Shown here: positions 1 to 13,554 of the stretch, in pieces
Layout of the letters: each line of letters opens with the position of its first letter
Numbering within the stretch: the first letter of the stretch is position 1
Assembly (NCBI RefSeq): GCF_014805625.2
Contig: NW_023998415.1
Location: 25,695,755-25,759,754 of the forward strand
Direction: 5' to 3'
From: Glossina fuscipes
Lineage: Eukaryota > Arthropoda > Insecta > Diptera > Glossinidae
Length of the DNA stretch: 64,000 nucleotides
Translations under genes and position numbers: made by a program
Notes under the pieces: model-generated
Databases searched by the model: none
Seen by the model: only the letters and a program-made list of their open reading frames with translations
What the model was told of the DNA's origin: nothing

Positions 1-2491
1 ATTAATATTCATTATACAAGTGCATATCATATATATATACCTCATGATCTATTCAAAATGCAAGTGTTTAAGTAGTTACAGACGGATTCGTATTATAATT
101 GCAAAACAAATCTATGTAATTTAATTCGCACAAATACCGTTACAGTTACGCGATGTATGAACATTTACATTAAACTGTTAATGCAAAAATAATAAAAATA
201 TAATGAACGAAAGCATATCCACGTAAGTCGGTCAGACGCACAAAATAATTAACGTTCTTACCAGCAACTAGTTTTTTATTCCCATTAATTTTGAAATTTC
301 TCATCCTGTTATTTGCTGCTAACTGCTTACTCTAAAAACCTCTAACACAGTGACCTGTACACACAGAGACTCGCTCGCTCGCTTATAGTAGCTAGGCTAT
401 AAAGTGCATATTACCAAAGAGATGCTGAAAACTATATCTTAGATGTCTTATTTTTTGTATATTGCTTGCTGCTCACGACGACGTGGTGCACTTACAATAA
501 ATAGTCAGGCAATTTTCAATTTCATTTGAAAACGTGAGCTCACACTTTTACGAATCCGCACAGTATTATCTCCGTTTTTAATGAGAGATAAGTAAAGATA
601 TTCTATCCGCGGCTTGTGCTGAGTCTTGTAATGCCGATCTTGCGCTATCGCATGTCGATTGATCGCAAAATATATAATAGAGTTAAGATGCATGCTGCAT
701 AATGATCGTAAATTATATCAAATACACATTTCCTTTCTTGCATAAGCAATAATCACAGAATATATAACTTTTTTCAAATTTTCATTTTAAACGATTGGTG
801 CCTCCCCCGACACCTTAAAATACTCTTCAGTTTACGCAAAGTGTTCATCAAATCAATTCATGCATTTTCACCATTGTGGCCGTCGATTTGTCAAAGAACG
901 CCCCTGTGTCATTGTCAATAAACGCGGAGAGCAGCTGTCATAAGACCTTTCAAGTCAATGTCGATCTTAAACTATATTTTTTCCCCACTAAGGAGAAAAA
1001 CATTTAATCAGCACAAAAAACTCGCCTTTTTCCATTCTTTTGAAAGTAACGAGTGAAGCGTCACTACGTCCTCGCAAACTTGTGAACAAACAATTGCAAT
1101 GACTTGAATATTGATTGGAGAGGCTGGATTTTTTGCTACAGTCGAATATTAGTCCATATCGGTGCTATTCTAGATAACTGTTCTTATCCGTAGTTAATCG
1201 TTAGCCCAATTAGGCAGCTAGCTCCCGGAAAAACCAACCATCAAAACTTAAGAGTAAACTTTCGTGATTTTGATAAACGCGAACTTAATGCAATCTCAGG
1301 AAATGAAATTACTTCACGCCCAGATTCACGGTAAAAATTTTGTGTGACTTCTAAACTTATCCTCATGGAAATAAAAAAAAAAAAAAAAAAAAAAAGTTTA
1401 ATATCAGATTAGGTGAAGCTCGTGCTTGCACAAAAAATGCACAGCTACGCAGGGTAATCTTAAAAAACTGCAACTCCCAACCTAACGGTCGGAATGACAT
1501 ATGAATTCGTCGCTCAATAGTGGTAAGATATATACAAATTTATCGATCGATTTGTTATATAAAATTTGATAATAATATCTCTCTAATCGATCCGAAAGGC
1601 CAGAGCGAAATTACGTTCGAAATGATCGACATAAGTGATCTGACCTAGTGGTGTATTATACCAGTTTACGACTTTTACGTTATTCAAATCATAATTTTTA
1701 CAAACTACCGAAATTTAGAGAGAGAAAAAACAAAAAAAAAACAAAAAAAAAAAAATAGAGTAAACCGTTAGCAACTAAAATTGCCATTAGTATGTAGTTT
1801 ACACACACATATATAGGCAGTTTGTGAAAGCACTTGAAATTCTTGTGAATGATCTTTAAAAGAGACGTATTCACGTGTTGCGCATGCTTATGCGATCATT
1901 TACGTGATTTTCCAAAACAAGTGCATTTCATTTAATTTTTATAATGCATCGATGTATGAATGTTTTTTGCTATGTTATTATTATTATGACTACTATCAAC
2001 TTTATTATAGTTAATTGATGTTCGTTGGTAATGTTGCTGCCGTTATAGTAAGCGATTGCATTTTTCATTTGTTGTTACTTTTTTCTCTCTTTTTTTTATT
2101 ATAATATTTGCTTTTTTCTTATATTCAAATAAAATTTTATTGGTACGTGTTTGTTGTAAAATATTCACTTGCTGTACATGCGTTGGCTGGTTGAATTGAA
2201 ATTTATGTTTATTACTGATTTTTATTTATGTAAGCAATTGATATTTGTAATGAAGACTAAGGAAAGAAACGAAAAAAGAAGAAAAAAAAACAAAAAACAA
2301 CATATTTTTATACGAGTTGCGAAAGTGCGTTCTCACACATATGCAGGTGTAGGTAGTTAAATAATTTTTAAATAATTGTTATTAGTTTACATATAATATA
2401 ATTTTTATTTATATATTCAGTTTTGCTTTTCTTTATAAAACACTCAGAGCTTTACGATGCGAATAAGAAATTGAAATAAACCTCTTGTTTT

Positions 2492-2494
<3 letters not shown>
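1..2494. other. AT-rich non-coding DNA
   Basis: No gene is visible. Open frames are short and of low-complexity composition. The stretch has a 23-base A run at 1373-1395 and A-rich tracts near 1729-1754 and 2270-2300. Nothing in it resembles a known RNA or transposon. Confidence 0.6.

Positions 2495-2534
<40 letters not shown>
2495..2534. repeat. (CA)20 microsatellite
   Basis: This is an uninterrupted CA dinucleotide run directly abutting the truncated 5' edge of the LINE fragment that follows. A shorter CA run (about 2919-2929) lies just after that fragment, so the LINE piece is bracketed by CA tracts. Confidence 0.95.
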
Positions 2535-2536
<2 letters not shown>

Positions 2537-2903
2537 GCTAAGCCCATGACTGGCTATGAATGCTTACGGAAATACCTGCACAGATTCGGAAAAGGCAGCT
2601 CGCCGGTGTGCCCGACCTGCGTCGAGGTAGAAGAGGACGCTCAACATGCAATATTTCGCTGTACAGGCTTCGAGCGAGAACGGCCCCAAAGTTTGGATGG
2701 ATTAGCAGTAGGGAGATGTGAAGAGCCGTAAATGCTCTTGTAACAAAAGTGTTGCGAGAAAAGCGACGCGTAGCAAGGCAGCGGATGGAGAGGTAAGGTA
2801 GAGGAAACCAATAAGGGAATCCACTAACGCCACACCAAAAAAAGCGAAACAATGGCAACCATACTGTGGTGGAGTGCTTGAGGAAGTATATATTGGGGGA
2901 TAG
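2535..2903 (+). mobile_element. Degenerate 3' end of a non-LTR retrotransposon (LINE) ORF2
   Basis: The frame opening at 2546 reads TGYECLRKYLHRFGKGSSPV and then CPTCVEVEEDAQHAIFRC. This is a Cys-Cys-His-Cys zinc motif (C-x2-C-x8-H-x4-C) preceded by the 'TGHGCFRxYLxxFG'-like segment that ends ORF2 of R1/Jockey/I-type LINEs. The frame stops at 2729-2731, but the conserved tail continues one frame over from 2731 as NALVTKVLREKRRVARQRM, so the fragment is frameshifted. Everything upstream (endonuclease, reverse transcriptase) is missing, which fits the usual 5' truncation. A final frame ends near 2903. The exact clade is not certain. It is a dead fragment and not a host gene. Confidence 0.75.
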
Positions 2904-3852
2904 TTTTAAATTTCTGACTCACACACACATACATGTAGCGATAGACACATAGATCAACCTCAACTTTAATTTGTTAGGCTCTCCTCGCCTTTTGTAAAGA
3001 CCTTCATCAAATCTTTTGTGAGCGACCTGTCTAGACGCTACCTTCTTCCCCTTTCTTCGCCGCTACATATAAGTTTCATCTCAAAAAAACAGAAACCTCT
3101 TTAAATACTACCACCAGAATTAGCCAGTTTTTCAATGAAACGAATTGCCCGGCTTGATAATCAGTCAGGAAGAAATTGGTAGGAGGAAAATACGACGAGC
3201 ACGGTTGAGTTCATTTCTACATATCTAAAATTATGTTTTCATTTTTGTTTTTCTCCTTTTTTTACGATTTAGAAGCTCAAGCAATTGACCTAAAATTATG
3301 GATGGACAGGCTACTGGGAGGGCTAAATGCCTTTGAATGTGTATGCGTTTTCTGGTTTGTACTGCTAAGTTTATAATAAATGGCTTAAAAAGAAAGCCTC
3401 GTTAATATTTATCTTTCGGTAATGAATACAAAGACATCATAAAAATATGGTAAACACTTTGAAAAAACTTCGTCATGAAGTATTTTTAAAAGATTTTTTT
3501 TTTTTCTTTTCAAGTTTGTAGCGCAAATCTATTATAGAATGCATCTCTTAAACTAAACGACCGCAAAACACAAATATTAGTTATGCTCGAAGCATATATA
3601 CACAAAAGAATACATGCAAATGAACATACGGCAGCCGCCAAGTGGAACTAAGTAAACAATTCTTCGCTGCGCTTGTTACATATACGTGAATATGTATTCG
3701 AATCTAGTAAAAATATCTTCATCTTGTATTACATCAACGATGGCTGCAGTATTGATGTTAAGCGATTTTCACTCTTTATTTGCAATCATATCTTGAAATG
3801 AATCATAGAAAATGGCAAAAAAAAAAAAAGAAAAAAACCTCCAATTGTTTGC

Positions 3853-3895
<43 letters not shown>

Positions 3896-6190
3896 TATGC
3901 TTAAAAACAAATATAAATAAAATGTCAGTTCATTTTTCAAAGTCTCATTTTACATAAAGCTCTCCGACGGGAGTTTAAAAATGAATAAATAAAAATTTTG
4001 AAACATTTGTCTCGCATTTCTGTCGCATTTGTGACGCGAAATATTTGAAGAATGTCGTGCATTCATTAGACATGCGATGAGCTAGAATATGAAACTATAT
4101 TCTTACATTTTGTCGACACTTCGAGTATCATAACACGAAGTGGTTCGCTCTAGTTGTTCTATATTGATGTATATATATAGCAAAGCTAAATCCTAAAGTC
4201 AGGAGGAAACTCGCGCGAGATGCCGTATGCTGTCAGCCGACGAAATAGTTAGTCGGCAGAAAAGTGCGAGTTAAGAATATTGTCAAAGTAAAAGTAAACT
4301 GTAAATAATTCTATCCTTAAAGAAATTGATTGTAAACGAAACCACGTTCTGGTAATACGAAGCTGAGAAATGAAATTACGTGAGATAGCTGACATCCTAA
4401 TGCTATCAGAAGGGTATATATTTAACATTTCACCTGAATATTTGTCTATGAGAAAGCTCTGTTCGAGGCATGCGCCGCGTTTGCTTACCACTTTTGACGA
4501 TACCTGTTGATGATGCAGAGCTGTGTTTGCTTTTACTTAGGCGAAATGAGAAGGATTTTCTAATTGTTGCAATAAGTGGAACATGGATGATGCTCCATTA
4601 CATTCCAAAGTCAAATCGGAAACGAGCCGAATAGAAAAGCTAAAAATCGACTGAAAAGTATAAGGAATGCTCATGATATAATATTTATTCATCACAATAT
4701 TCATTATTGTGAGAAGAAACAAAGAATCAATAGCAAATATGATGAAACATTATTGTTGCGCTTGAATGATGGAATTGTAATAAAAACGGCCCCAAATGAA
4801 GAATAGGAAAATGCTCGTTGAAAATGCAATGCCGGGTCGCCAGCCCACTTCAATAATGGGATAACTGCACGAATTGCATTTCGAATTCCTTCCACATACA
4901 ACATATTTTCCACATTTAGCCTGCTGTGTCTATTAATTGCTTGTGGATCGCAAAAAAATTCTCCCCAATGAAGAGGTGACAGTCGATGTTCAAGCGTATT
5001 TCAAACAGTTAGATAAACCGCTCTACACGAAAGGTATGGCAATTTTGTAGAAGCCTCGAAAGTAGAAATTCCTCTTAAAGTTGTCATTTTATTAGCGATC
5101 CGTTAGCTGCTTAGCTCTATAGCGTTCCAGATAGCATTAAATATTCATAATAATATAATATGTATGTGCTTATGTCATAATAACTTCATTGGAGAATTGT
5201 TTTTGTAAATGAGTGCCATTACCAGCAACAATCTCCTATTTATCTTGAATGGGTTGTCTGTCTTTTTGGTATGCATAACTGCCTCTGTCCGCTAATTATG
5301 CACGTTGCAGTTAGTATACGCATTCGATTTTTTTTTTTTTTTCTTGTTTTCTTTTTATGGTTTTTTCTTTATTACCGACTTTTTTGTTACCAAAATTGGT
5401 ATTTTAAGTTTGTCAGAAGTACTTCAAGTATCTATCGACCAAACCTGTATACAATCTGCTTGTACTAACGATATCACAGCTTCACAAGGTGAAGCGTTTG
5501 AAAGTATTTCGGATAACAAATTGCATTCACTGATAAGGCTTGTACAGATACTGACGATTGTTATAAAACTACCGCTCAATACCAATCTAGGAACCAAAAA
5601 TAAGCTCATACGCTATGCACTATAGGCAGTACACACTATCCTCATCCTATCTATGAGTACTTTGGCCACAGAGACGGGGAAGGGGAAAGGGTAAAAGGAG
5701 AAAATTTGCCTTCAATCTCATGCATGTTATAATATTTTGCGATATGGAGCTTGTTGCAACCACAGTCGTGTAAACACCGACAGTTAATAGTAAATTTTGT
5801 ACAATGGCTACGAATGCCAAAGAATATGCCCAACATCAAAAGGCAACTGCATGAAAATCTTGTTATGAATCTTAACAAGTTAAATACAAAAATGAATCTT
5901 TGTTTTAAAACTGATATTGCAAACAATACTATGCATGAGTTAGAGATTGAGTGGGCGTAATCGAACAAATATGATATCCAGATGACGTATCTCTATGTGG
6001 ACTTTTACTTTTTCAAAGCAAAAATTTTCACCCGCGAGCAAAACACTTTAAGTCAACTAAGGACGTCAACGACAATTCACTGAAATAGCTCAGGGTCGTG
6101 TTTCAATCAATCTAAATTTTGTATGCACTGTAGTTGTATCACGGAACTCCATGCCTTGCTAGGGGACAATTGAATTTTGACAAATAAATT
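2904..6190. other. AT-rich non-coding DNA
   Basis: No recognisable gene was seen. The stretch holds an (AT)n microsatellite at 3859-3889 and a T-rich tract near 5328-5345. Short overlapping frames on both strands at 4249-4913 and 5271-5968 have no recognised domain. Opposite-strand overlap of similar length suggests chance openness. Confidence 0.55.
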
Positions 6191-6194
6191 TGAC

Positions 6195-6420
6195 TAGTGT
6201 TCGTCCTTAGGTCAAAACATGCCACTGCACCAAATCTCATCAAAACACCGCAAGAATTGTGAACTGCAGCTTGAACACAAGTCTACATGGACAGACATCA
6301 GACGGACAGACCCGCTTAGATCAATTCAAGCTGTGTCCGCCTTAAGCCCTTCTGCGTGTTGCATATGTCCGCACTAATTTATGATACCCTGTACCACAAG
6401 CAGGGTAAGGTATAAAGGCA
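6195..6420 (+). repeat. Dispersed repeat family S, copy 1
   Basis: This copy aligns by eye with 55815-56020. Both carry a block like ACGGACAGACCCGCTTAG, then GCATATGTCCGCACTAATTT, then a terminal segment. Here the end carries a small hairpin: TACCCTG at 6385-6391 pairs with CAGGGTA at 6401-6407. No coding capacity is visible. It is probably a non-autonomous element; the family name is unknown to me. Confidence 0.5.
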
Positions 6421-6424
6421 AAAA

Positions 6425-9400
6425 TTGTTAAGATTTTCTAATAAAATTCATAAGTGTAACGGGAAACAATCGTTAATTCTGGATATATGAAAGAATTAAT
6501 GGACTCCGTTGTAGTGCGAATAAAACAAATAAACACTGAAGACATTGTTTAATAAAAAATATCTCTGTAAAAAATCGCATAAAATAAATTTAGTTTGGTT
6601 ACAAATAGAAATTTAATATAACCATTAAAAAGAAGCAAGTTTCGAGAATAGAGACTAAGGAATTCAAATGTTCTCTCTATTCCTGCAAATTTTTACACAT
6701 ATATGGAGTGCTATGAAAAATACTTTCCATAAGACAAAAAAACAAAAAAAATGTTTTTCTGAATAACTGAACAATTAAAGTTTTTTACTTATGCAAATTT
6801 AGAAAAATCTCTTTTTATTACAACTGTCTAACAATAAATATTAAGCTAACGTATACCTGCGTTTGATTGTATATACGTCAGACAAAAAAATACAAAAAAA
6901 TACAAACAAAAAGAAAAAAGTTCACCAGCAATCACCACCAGCAACAATTTGCATAACTAAAGCAATGACTGGATTTGTTTTTATGTTCTTCTACAATTCG
7001 GATAAACTTAAACGTTGACAGCATTATTGAGAATGCTTACCAGCACTACCACCATCACCACGAACAATAACAGAATTATGTGACTTGAACTGTGATATTT
7101 TTTAAAGCATGAATCATGCAAATAATATTATTGCCAGCTTAGAGAACACGTACACGTACTTATATGTAGATTTGCAAAAATAACATCAACATTGTCTACA
7201 TTTATATATACATATACATACTTATATTCACATATATACATACCACATATACAGGTATAGTTAAGTGGCCGCCAAATCTATCTGTCGGTTTATCTGTCGT
7301 TGCATACGTTTAGTTAAGAAGTTGGCGTGTTGTTAACAATTAACATTTCTCTATGTACATACTCTAAATACATAGGTAAACATATACATACATCTAAACA
7401 GCTCAGATGTTTAACAAACAGCTTTTATACGCAACACTCATGAATAAATATATCTTAAATTTTTCATTACGTTTGTAACAGTCAAAATAAAAAAAATAAA
7501 TAAATAAAAAAACAAACAACCAAGCAAAACTCGCACAGCATACATAGATGATGAGCTTGATTAAAATACAAATTAGTCAGACTTTAGCCTTGGCCGGCCT
7601 TTGCGCTTATTTTTTCAACTTTCAAAAATAGCAAAAACATTAAAAACTGTCACGTCGCAGTTTCAATATATTTTTATTAGCCATCAATAATAGCGATCAA
7701 GAATTGATCAAAGCGAAAACGATCTGCAGAGTGACAGATTATCTTAATGATGGGTATTCAGAATTCGATTTAAGCCGAACATTAATTCTTAAGTTGTCAT
7801 GTCTTATGTTTTAAGTCCATTTTTCTTTAGTCCATGCAAAAGCATAAAATACTATGTGTGTGGCATTATTCTCAACATAAACATATTGTAGCTGTTATTC
7901 CAATGCCTATTCGCTTCACTTGTCTCTCATAATTCGTTATTACTAATAAAATATAATTAACGCCTTTTTACCTTCAGCTTTTGTTATCGCCCTCCAAAAT
8001 CTTACAAAAGGAGCGAGTTTTACTTAACTGGAAAAATCACACATTACTCTAAATGTATGAAAAAAAGAAAAAAAACAAAAAAACAAATTCGTGTACATTG
8101 TACATTGTAAGATCTCTTTTCCTTTAATTTACATTCTGTGTAAAAAATATCCAGTGTTGTTAAGTAAAAAACCAAAAGGTAATAATTATTAATTCTCAAA
8201 ATTATAACAAAATAAGTCCCAGCGCCTGATAGCGCCCAGGGCCTAACGCAGGCCATAATGGACTCTTCATATATATTGCCTGCATTGGGGAATTTTCTCT
8301 TATACTTTCTCTGCTCTAAAGTCTTACGTATCATGAAATCGGTTGCGGGAATAGACTTGATTTTGGCCGTAGTTACAGTGAGTGCCCAATCGATAGAGGC
8401 ATAATAATTAACCTACTAGGCCGTGAACAATGCTTCCATACTTCTTTCTTTTCCTTCTCTTCGCTCTGATCGCCATCGTGACATTGATTTGCTCATATTA
8501 CGAAAAAAGGAGAAAAAAAACTCAGTTCAGAATTTCATACCAAGATCAAGAATATATTTGCTTACTATGCGTACGAAACGGAAGCATACATTTTTCCAGA
8601 TTGGACCTATCACAACGATTTGCGACAAGCATAATATAGGAATAGTATATAGGTACGCAAGGTTCACCATCAAAACGAAACAGGTTCTGAGTATTTTTTC
8701 ATTTGCGATGATCAAGTATTATATCAATCTCGGTGGCATAATTTCATATCCTGTGCGACTGGTTTGGTTTTTATATATAAAAAAAAAAAGATTTTTTTTT
8801 TTTTTATTATTATCGTACTTTAATAAATAAAAAACAATGTATGGTTTATGCACATATTACAGCCGAAGAGGAAAAGAGTTCGTCAACTTACTTACAAATT
8901 TGTTGAATGACGTGCATTTAACAATTTATGTTGTTCGCCGTAATTATTATGTATTGTTTCAGTCAATGAAAACAAGTCATAAATTAACATACTTTGTAAC
9001 TGCGTATAGTACGAGTTTTTATGCAAAAAGGTTCGCTTATGAAATTTTCGATATTCATACCTGAATCGAAAAGAAAGAATAATAAAAAATAGATTTTTTT
9101 TTTAATAGGCGTGTGGACAAGGTCAAAATGGCTTGTACCCAAGTACTTAAGAGAAGACAAGAAAATATATATAAGTCGATGAACCATGCCTTAGCATAAG
9201 CAAGTCCACCGCGGTCTTTATTGCACAAGTGCAGTAGCTAGTGGTAGTAGATCCATTTGTCGATTTAGTTAAATCAAGTTATCGCTATGGTTTGCAAATA
9301 AAGCTCCTCTGGTACCAACCGACTGAATTTTCATTATAATCAAAAACTTGATGGATTTTTGAAATCATCGGGACTTTCTTTTCCTTATTTATTTTGTTAA

Positions 9401-10580
9401 GGTTTCACATTGCCAATAACACTTGTCCTTTCCCGCGACAGATATACCCATTTACATTCAGTTTCACTTGTTGCCCCCTGTTCATCCAGACGATCCCTCA
9501 AATCCTGCTTTACATATTTCGCTAAATCCACACCATTATAAAAATAATCAGCATAAGTATTATGCCATTTGTTGTGACATGGATCCACTTATAATATTCT
9601 GCAAATTACCGGATTTTCCGGAATATAACTTGAAGTTAAGGATATAACCCGCCTTCGATTCTGTTTAGAATTCCATATTTAACCAGTTTCATGGGATTAT
9701 ATGCTTCGGCCGAGCGATAAAATCTTTGCCTGTGACGAAAGGAAAATTAATAGCTATCATCACACACAAGTCTATGCACAGTAGTATTGCGAGAAGTTGA
9801 ACGAATTGAAAAAATATATACACGCGCGGTAGGTAATGTGTTAACGGAACTGCAGCTCCTAAAACATGCTACCGATCGGAGTCGTTCCGCCAATGTGAAC
9901 GATGAAATTATAGTCGAAATGGACCCAATTAATAACAGATATATATAATCCACTCGAATTGAATTTTCTACAATCCCACGATAATCGCAGGGAAAAATCA
10001 AATTGTGTTTGTTCAATGAGTGCATTCTTACCTACGACAATTGAATCGAGAAGAGGCCATTTTTATATTAGCCCCTACGACAGGTATGCGTAAATACATA
10101 TAAGATCTATATCAAAGAATTATTTGACAATAAAAAAATTTCAAGATACTTGAATGCTTCACGCTCCGCATTAGCTATGGACCCTTGGGAGCCTTTGAAT
10201 TGCGGTTAGAACATCGCTAAATTTAAGAAAAGAAAAAACAAAAAATACTTTTGTATAGCAATCTAAACCAATGTATAAACCACTCCTTTTTTAATTGGTA
10301 AACAAACGGGATGAAGGTAGCGCGGCAGGAAAAACTCATATTACACTAACCAGTTTTCACGATTCATCGAGATAATAATACGGAATAAAAAATATTGAAC
10401 TTCTTATGCTTTTTAAAAAATCGTAAGTGGCTGTAAGTGTTCACGTATTAGGAAAAATTTTGATCAGCGATTTCTCCAGGCAAAAATGATGAAGAAATGG
10501 GAAATGGCAGTGCATATAACGGTTTAATTCCATGGTTTTGATCTTCCTCTACATAAAATAACAATTTGCTATTTACCATG
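6425..10580. other. AT-rich non-coding DNA
   Basis: No gene is supported. Repetitive CATATACATA-type sequence occurs at about 7200-7260 and A-rich tracts near 6730-6920. The longest open frame in the window (8423-8830, plus strand, 135 codons) starts in ordinary AT-rich DNA. It ends in a Lys/Phe run encoded by A and T tracts and has no domain I recognise. Overlapping frames on both strands make it unlikely to be real. Confidence 0.5.
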
Positions 10581-10600
10581 ATGACTAGCCGACGCTAGTC

Positions 10601-10858
10601 ATGGAGCGCTCAAAATTCTTCTTCTTCCAAATTCATTACTCTTCTCGTGTATTTCAAGAAACAGGCTGCCGAAGCCCATCAAGCACTTTCAGAGGCTTAT
10701 GGTGATGCCGCTGCATCATACCCGAATTGTCGACTTTAAGTGCAACGGTTGTCATGCTATTTTTTGGCCACTTGTTGCGAGAGTTGTCCAAGATGCACTG
10801 TTGCAGTTCTGCTACATCCAGCGTACTCACCAGACAAGGAAACTCCTGGTTACCTCTT
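10601..10858 (+). mobile_element. mariner transposase remnant M1, internally deleted
   Basis: The frame at about 10650-10721 reads FKKQAAEAHQALSEAYGDAA, the N-terminal helix-turn-helix segment of a mariner transposase. A later piece reads VARVVQDALLQ and then, in the next frame, LLHPAYSPDKETPGYLL (from 10809). This matches the C-terminal '(H)DNARPHVA...LPHPPYSPD(L)APSDY' region of the same family. Most of the catalytic core between the two is missing and the reading frame changes at least twice. The start (10601) shares the stretch TCATGGAGCGCTCAAAATT with mariner remnant M4 at 45 kb. No terminal inverted repeats could be assigned. It cannot encode active transposase. Confidence 0.75.
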
Positions 10859-11930
10859 GTTTTTTTTTTTTATTTTTCTTATTCCATATTTATTTCAGCA
10901 TCTAGCCAAATCTATCCAAACAGTCAATAAGTAAATGTGATGACAAGATGAGGTAGAATAAGAGAGGTTATTGTTTCTGGATGAGACATGAAGCTTAAAT
11001 AAATAATGAGAAACTAAAAAAGTTTAGAAAATATTCTAAAATAGTTCAAGAAATTAGAAAAAATTAACTTGTAAATGAAAGATCCTGTATATGATGCTTC
11101 TTCAATCCTCTTATATATATATATATATAAATATATGTGTATATATATATGTTTCTGTCTAATTTAAAGGAATTCGTCTAGAAGAGGTAGTGTGAAAATC
11201 CGGGCCATCGTGAACAAGACACAAGGTATATTAACAATAAGATGAGCAGTCAATCTTGGATTGATATTTTTTAAGTATTTCCATACTAGAGTTATTGCCT
11301 GTTTCTTGTACTTACTCTAGAGGATAATTTTGTGAAAATAGCATTTATTTCTTAGATTAAGTTATGTTGATTCTAGACGAATCAGCTAATAGCGTCTGCT
11401 GCCTATTAAGTCAAATGGTTAGCATTCAACTTTTATATGATTTTTCCATATTAACCTTTGATCCCATATGTAAGCGAGGATATTATCCAAAATTGATGCT
11501 CGGGATGTCAACAACCATTATTTGACGTAAACGTAGCATGCTTATGTTTTTCAGCACTTATTTTAACATTACATTTGCTTAGTCAAAGCGAAATTCTATT
11601 GAGATAAATTTGTAACTCTTAGGATACATTCTTGGGATTACTAGAAGAGAATGTGGTCAGCGAATCGGAAAATCTAAAGTGAAAATTGTTAAGAGTATTG
11701 GACTTAAAACACCTCCCCGAGTCATTCCACTTTCAGTTCCATATATTGAATTGAAAGAAGTCTCTTTAGTTTGAAAATGGAAAGTCCATCATGTCCAGCA
11801 ATGCACCAGGCCAGTAGTTTTTAAATTTCAACGCCTTCTTTGGTGTACGCAATGACTGTGCTTGTTCTTGTTCTAGATCATTAATTTGAGAAGCGAATTT
11901 AAAAAATTCTTTTTATATATAGTTTGTTTC
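10859..11930. other. AT-rich non-coding DNA
   Basis: A T run follows the mariner remnant (about 10860-10872). A short TA-rich tract lies near 11114-11148. Nothing else is recognisable. Confidence 0.5.
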
Positions 11931-11933
11931 TAC

Positions 11934-12151
11934 GGCACTTACGTATTAACGCCACTGCAGCCAATATATTATTATTAAAATATTATTATTATTATTATTT
12001 TATTATATTATTATTATTATTATTATATTATCATTAAATTATTGTCATTTTTAGAAGCCAAAAAAGAATTTTTTTTAAAAGTTTTAAAGGTTGCTTTTTA
12101 TTAGTTTTTTAATGGAACTTTTGCCGCGGCGGCGTTAATACGTAAGTACCG
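11934..12151. mobile_element. MITE-like element with (ATT)n core
   Basis: The two ends form an inverted repeat. The left arm, 11934-11960, contains ACTTACGTATTAACGCC. The right arm, about 12125-12151, contains GGCGTTAATACGTAAGT, which is its perfect 17-base reverse complement. Weaker pairing extends for about 15 more bases in total. The roughly 160 bases between the arms are an ATT/TTA-rich tract (11970-12040) and then T-rich DNA with no coding potential. Size, arms and lack of coding match a miniature inverted-repeat element. I could not identify a target-site duplication or the parent family. Confidence 0.6.
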
Positions 12152-13554
12152 TTTGTACATTATCTATGCTTGAATGCCTTCGAACTCACAATTAAAAACC
12201 TAAGATGCCAGGTCGACGTTATTATTTATTCAATCGCCTGTCTTACTTACTTGTAGTTTTACTAATGACAATTCTCGATGAATGTGTGCGTGTTTGTGTG
12301 TATGTGTTTTTTTTTTTTTTTTTTTTTTTGTCTTCTTTGACCCAAAGAGTTTCTTAAACCCAGCAAATTTCTTGACCAGAATTCTTGCTGACTCATTATT
12401 TAACAGTTTCAAGAGCTCGACTTATATATAACTTTTTCTTATTTGTCTGCATACACTTTTAACGAACTTGTCCTTACTGTGTCACACAAACGATAACCGA
12501 TGCTTTTTTTAAATGTTGTTCTGGCTTTTACTTGTTGGACAAGTAAAGTTTCTTTGTTTTTTTTTGTTTTTGTTCTTCATAATTAATGATCATGAAAATG
12601 CAAAAACTATGTAAAAACGAGAGAAAAAGAGAAAAACTATAGCCCTAAAAACATATACAACACGCAAAACTGTCTGCCTACGCAATTTAGCGACAGGAAT
12701 AAATAAGGAGGGGTAGGAGGATTGAAGTATCCAACAGTAGGTAAAGCAACACGACTCTTAGTTGTTCTTTGTTACACCAGCAGCTGCCACTGCTAACTTG
12801 CCGACGACATTAACTTATGCTTTGTGTAACTATAAAAAGTAAAAAATGGTGTCTATCGTGTCTATGCAAAAACAAATCAATGCAACAACTGTTGCTGAAG
12901 AATTCTCATATGGTCTTCTCATTTCTATAAGGTCAAGATGTTTGACCGAAGATTTGCAACTAAATAGCTTAAGCAATAATAAACAGCGTCGTATATTAGT
13001 AAGATGGATGCCTACGTTGTTAAAAGGCAAGTGATAATTAAAATAAGACGTAAATTATTAAAAGCTCGAGAGAGAGAGAGAGAGAGAGAGACTGACTCTT
13101 GAAAGTTATTTATACGAAATTCATTGTATTATAGCGATCACCAATGCCGGCAGAGTCAATAACAAAGAAATCAATATTGAAATTTCCTCTTTTCGGCAAA
13201 GTTTTCATACCCAATGTGAAAAGTGTTGCATAAACACACAAATAAATATATAAATAAAGAATTCAAACAGATTTTGAATGGAATGAAAAGACAGTTAAGG
13301 TTAAATCGAAACTAAATTCGAACAGAATCATTACGATATAGAGAGAGAAAAGAAGCAAAGTCAACCACAGATTCCATCATCTCTATGGTTACAATTCCTT
13401 GCAGATGTCTCCATAAAAACCCTGTGGGTATTTAGAGAAAAATCGCATCTCTAATACGTTATGGGTCCCAAGCTTTTACTTACCGGATATGTACGTAGCA
13501 GGTATAAAGAGATAATGTCGGCAAATTATTGCTTGGAAATAATAAAAAAATAAT
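12152..13554. other. AT-rich non-coding DNA with microsatellites
   Basis: There is a 23-base T run at 12307-12329 and a (GA)n run at 13069-13090. The frames at 12830-13034 overlap almost fully on opposite strands and have no known domain. No gene is supported. Confidence 0.5.

Noticed and set aside
8423..8830. Longest open frame (135 codons, plus strand)
   Set aside because: No domain, AT-driven composition ending in Lys/Phe runs from homopolymers, and other frames of similar length overlap it on both strands.
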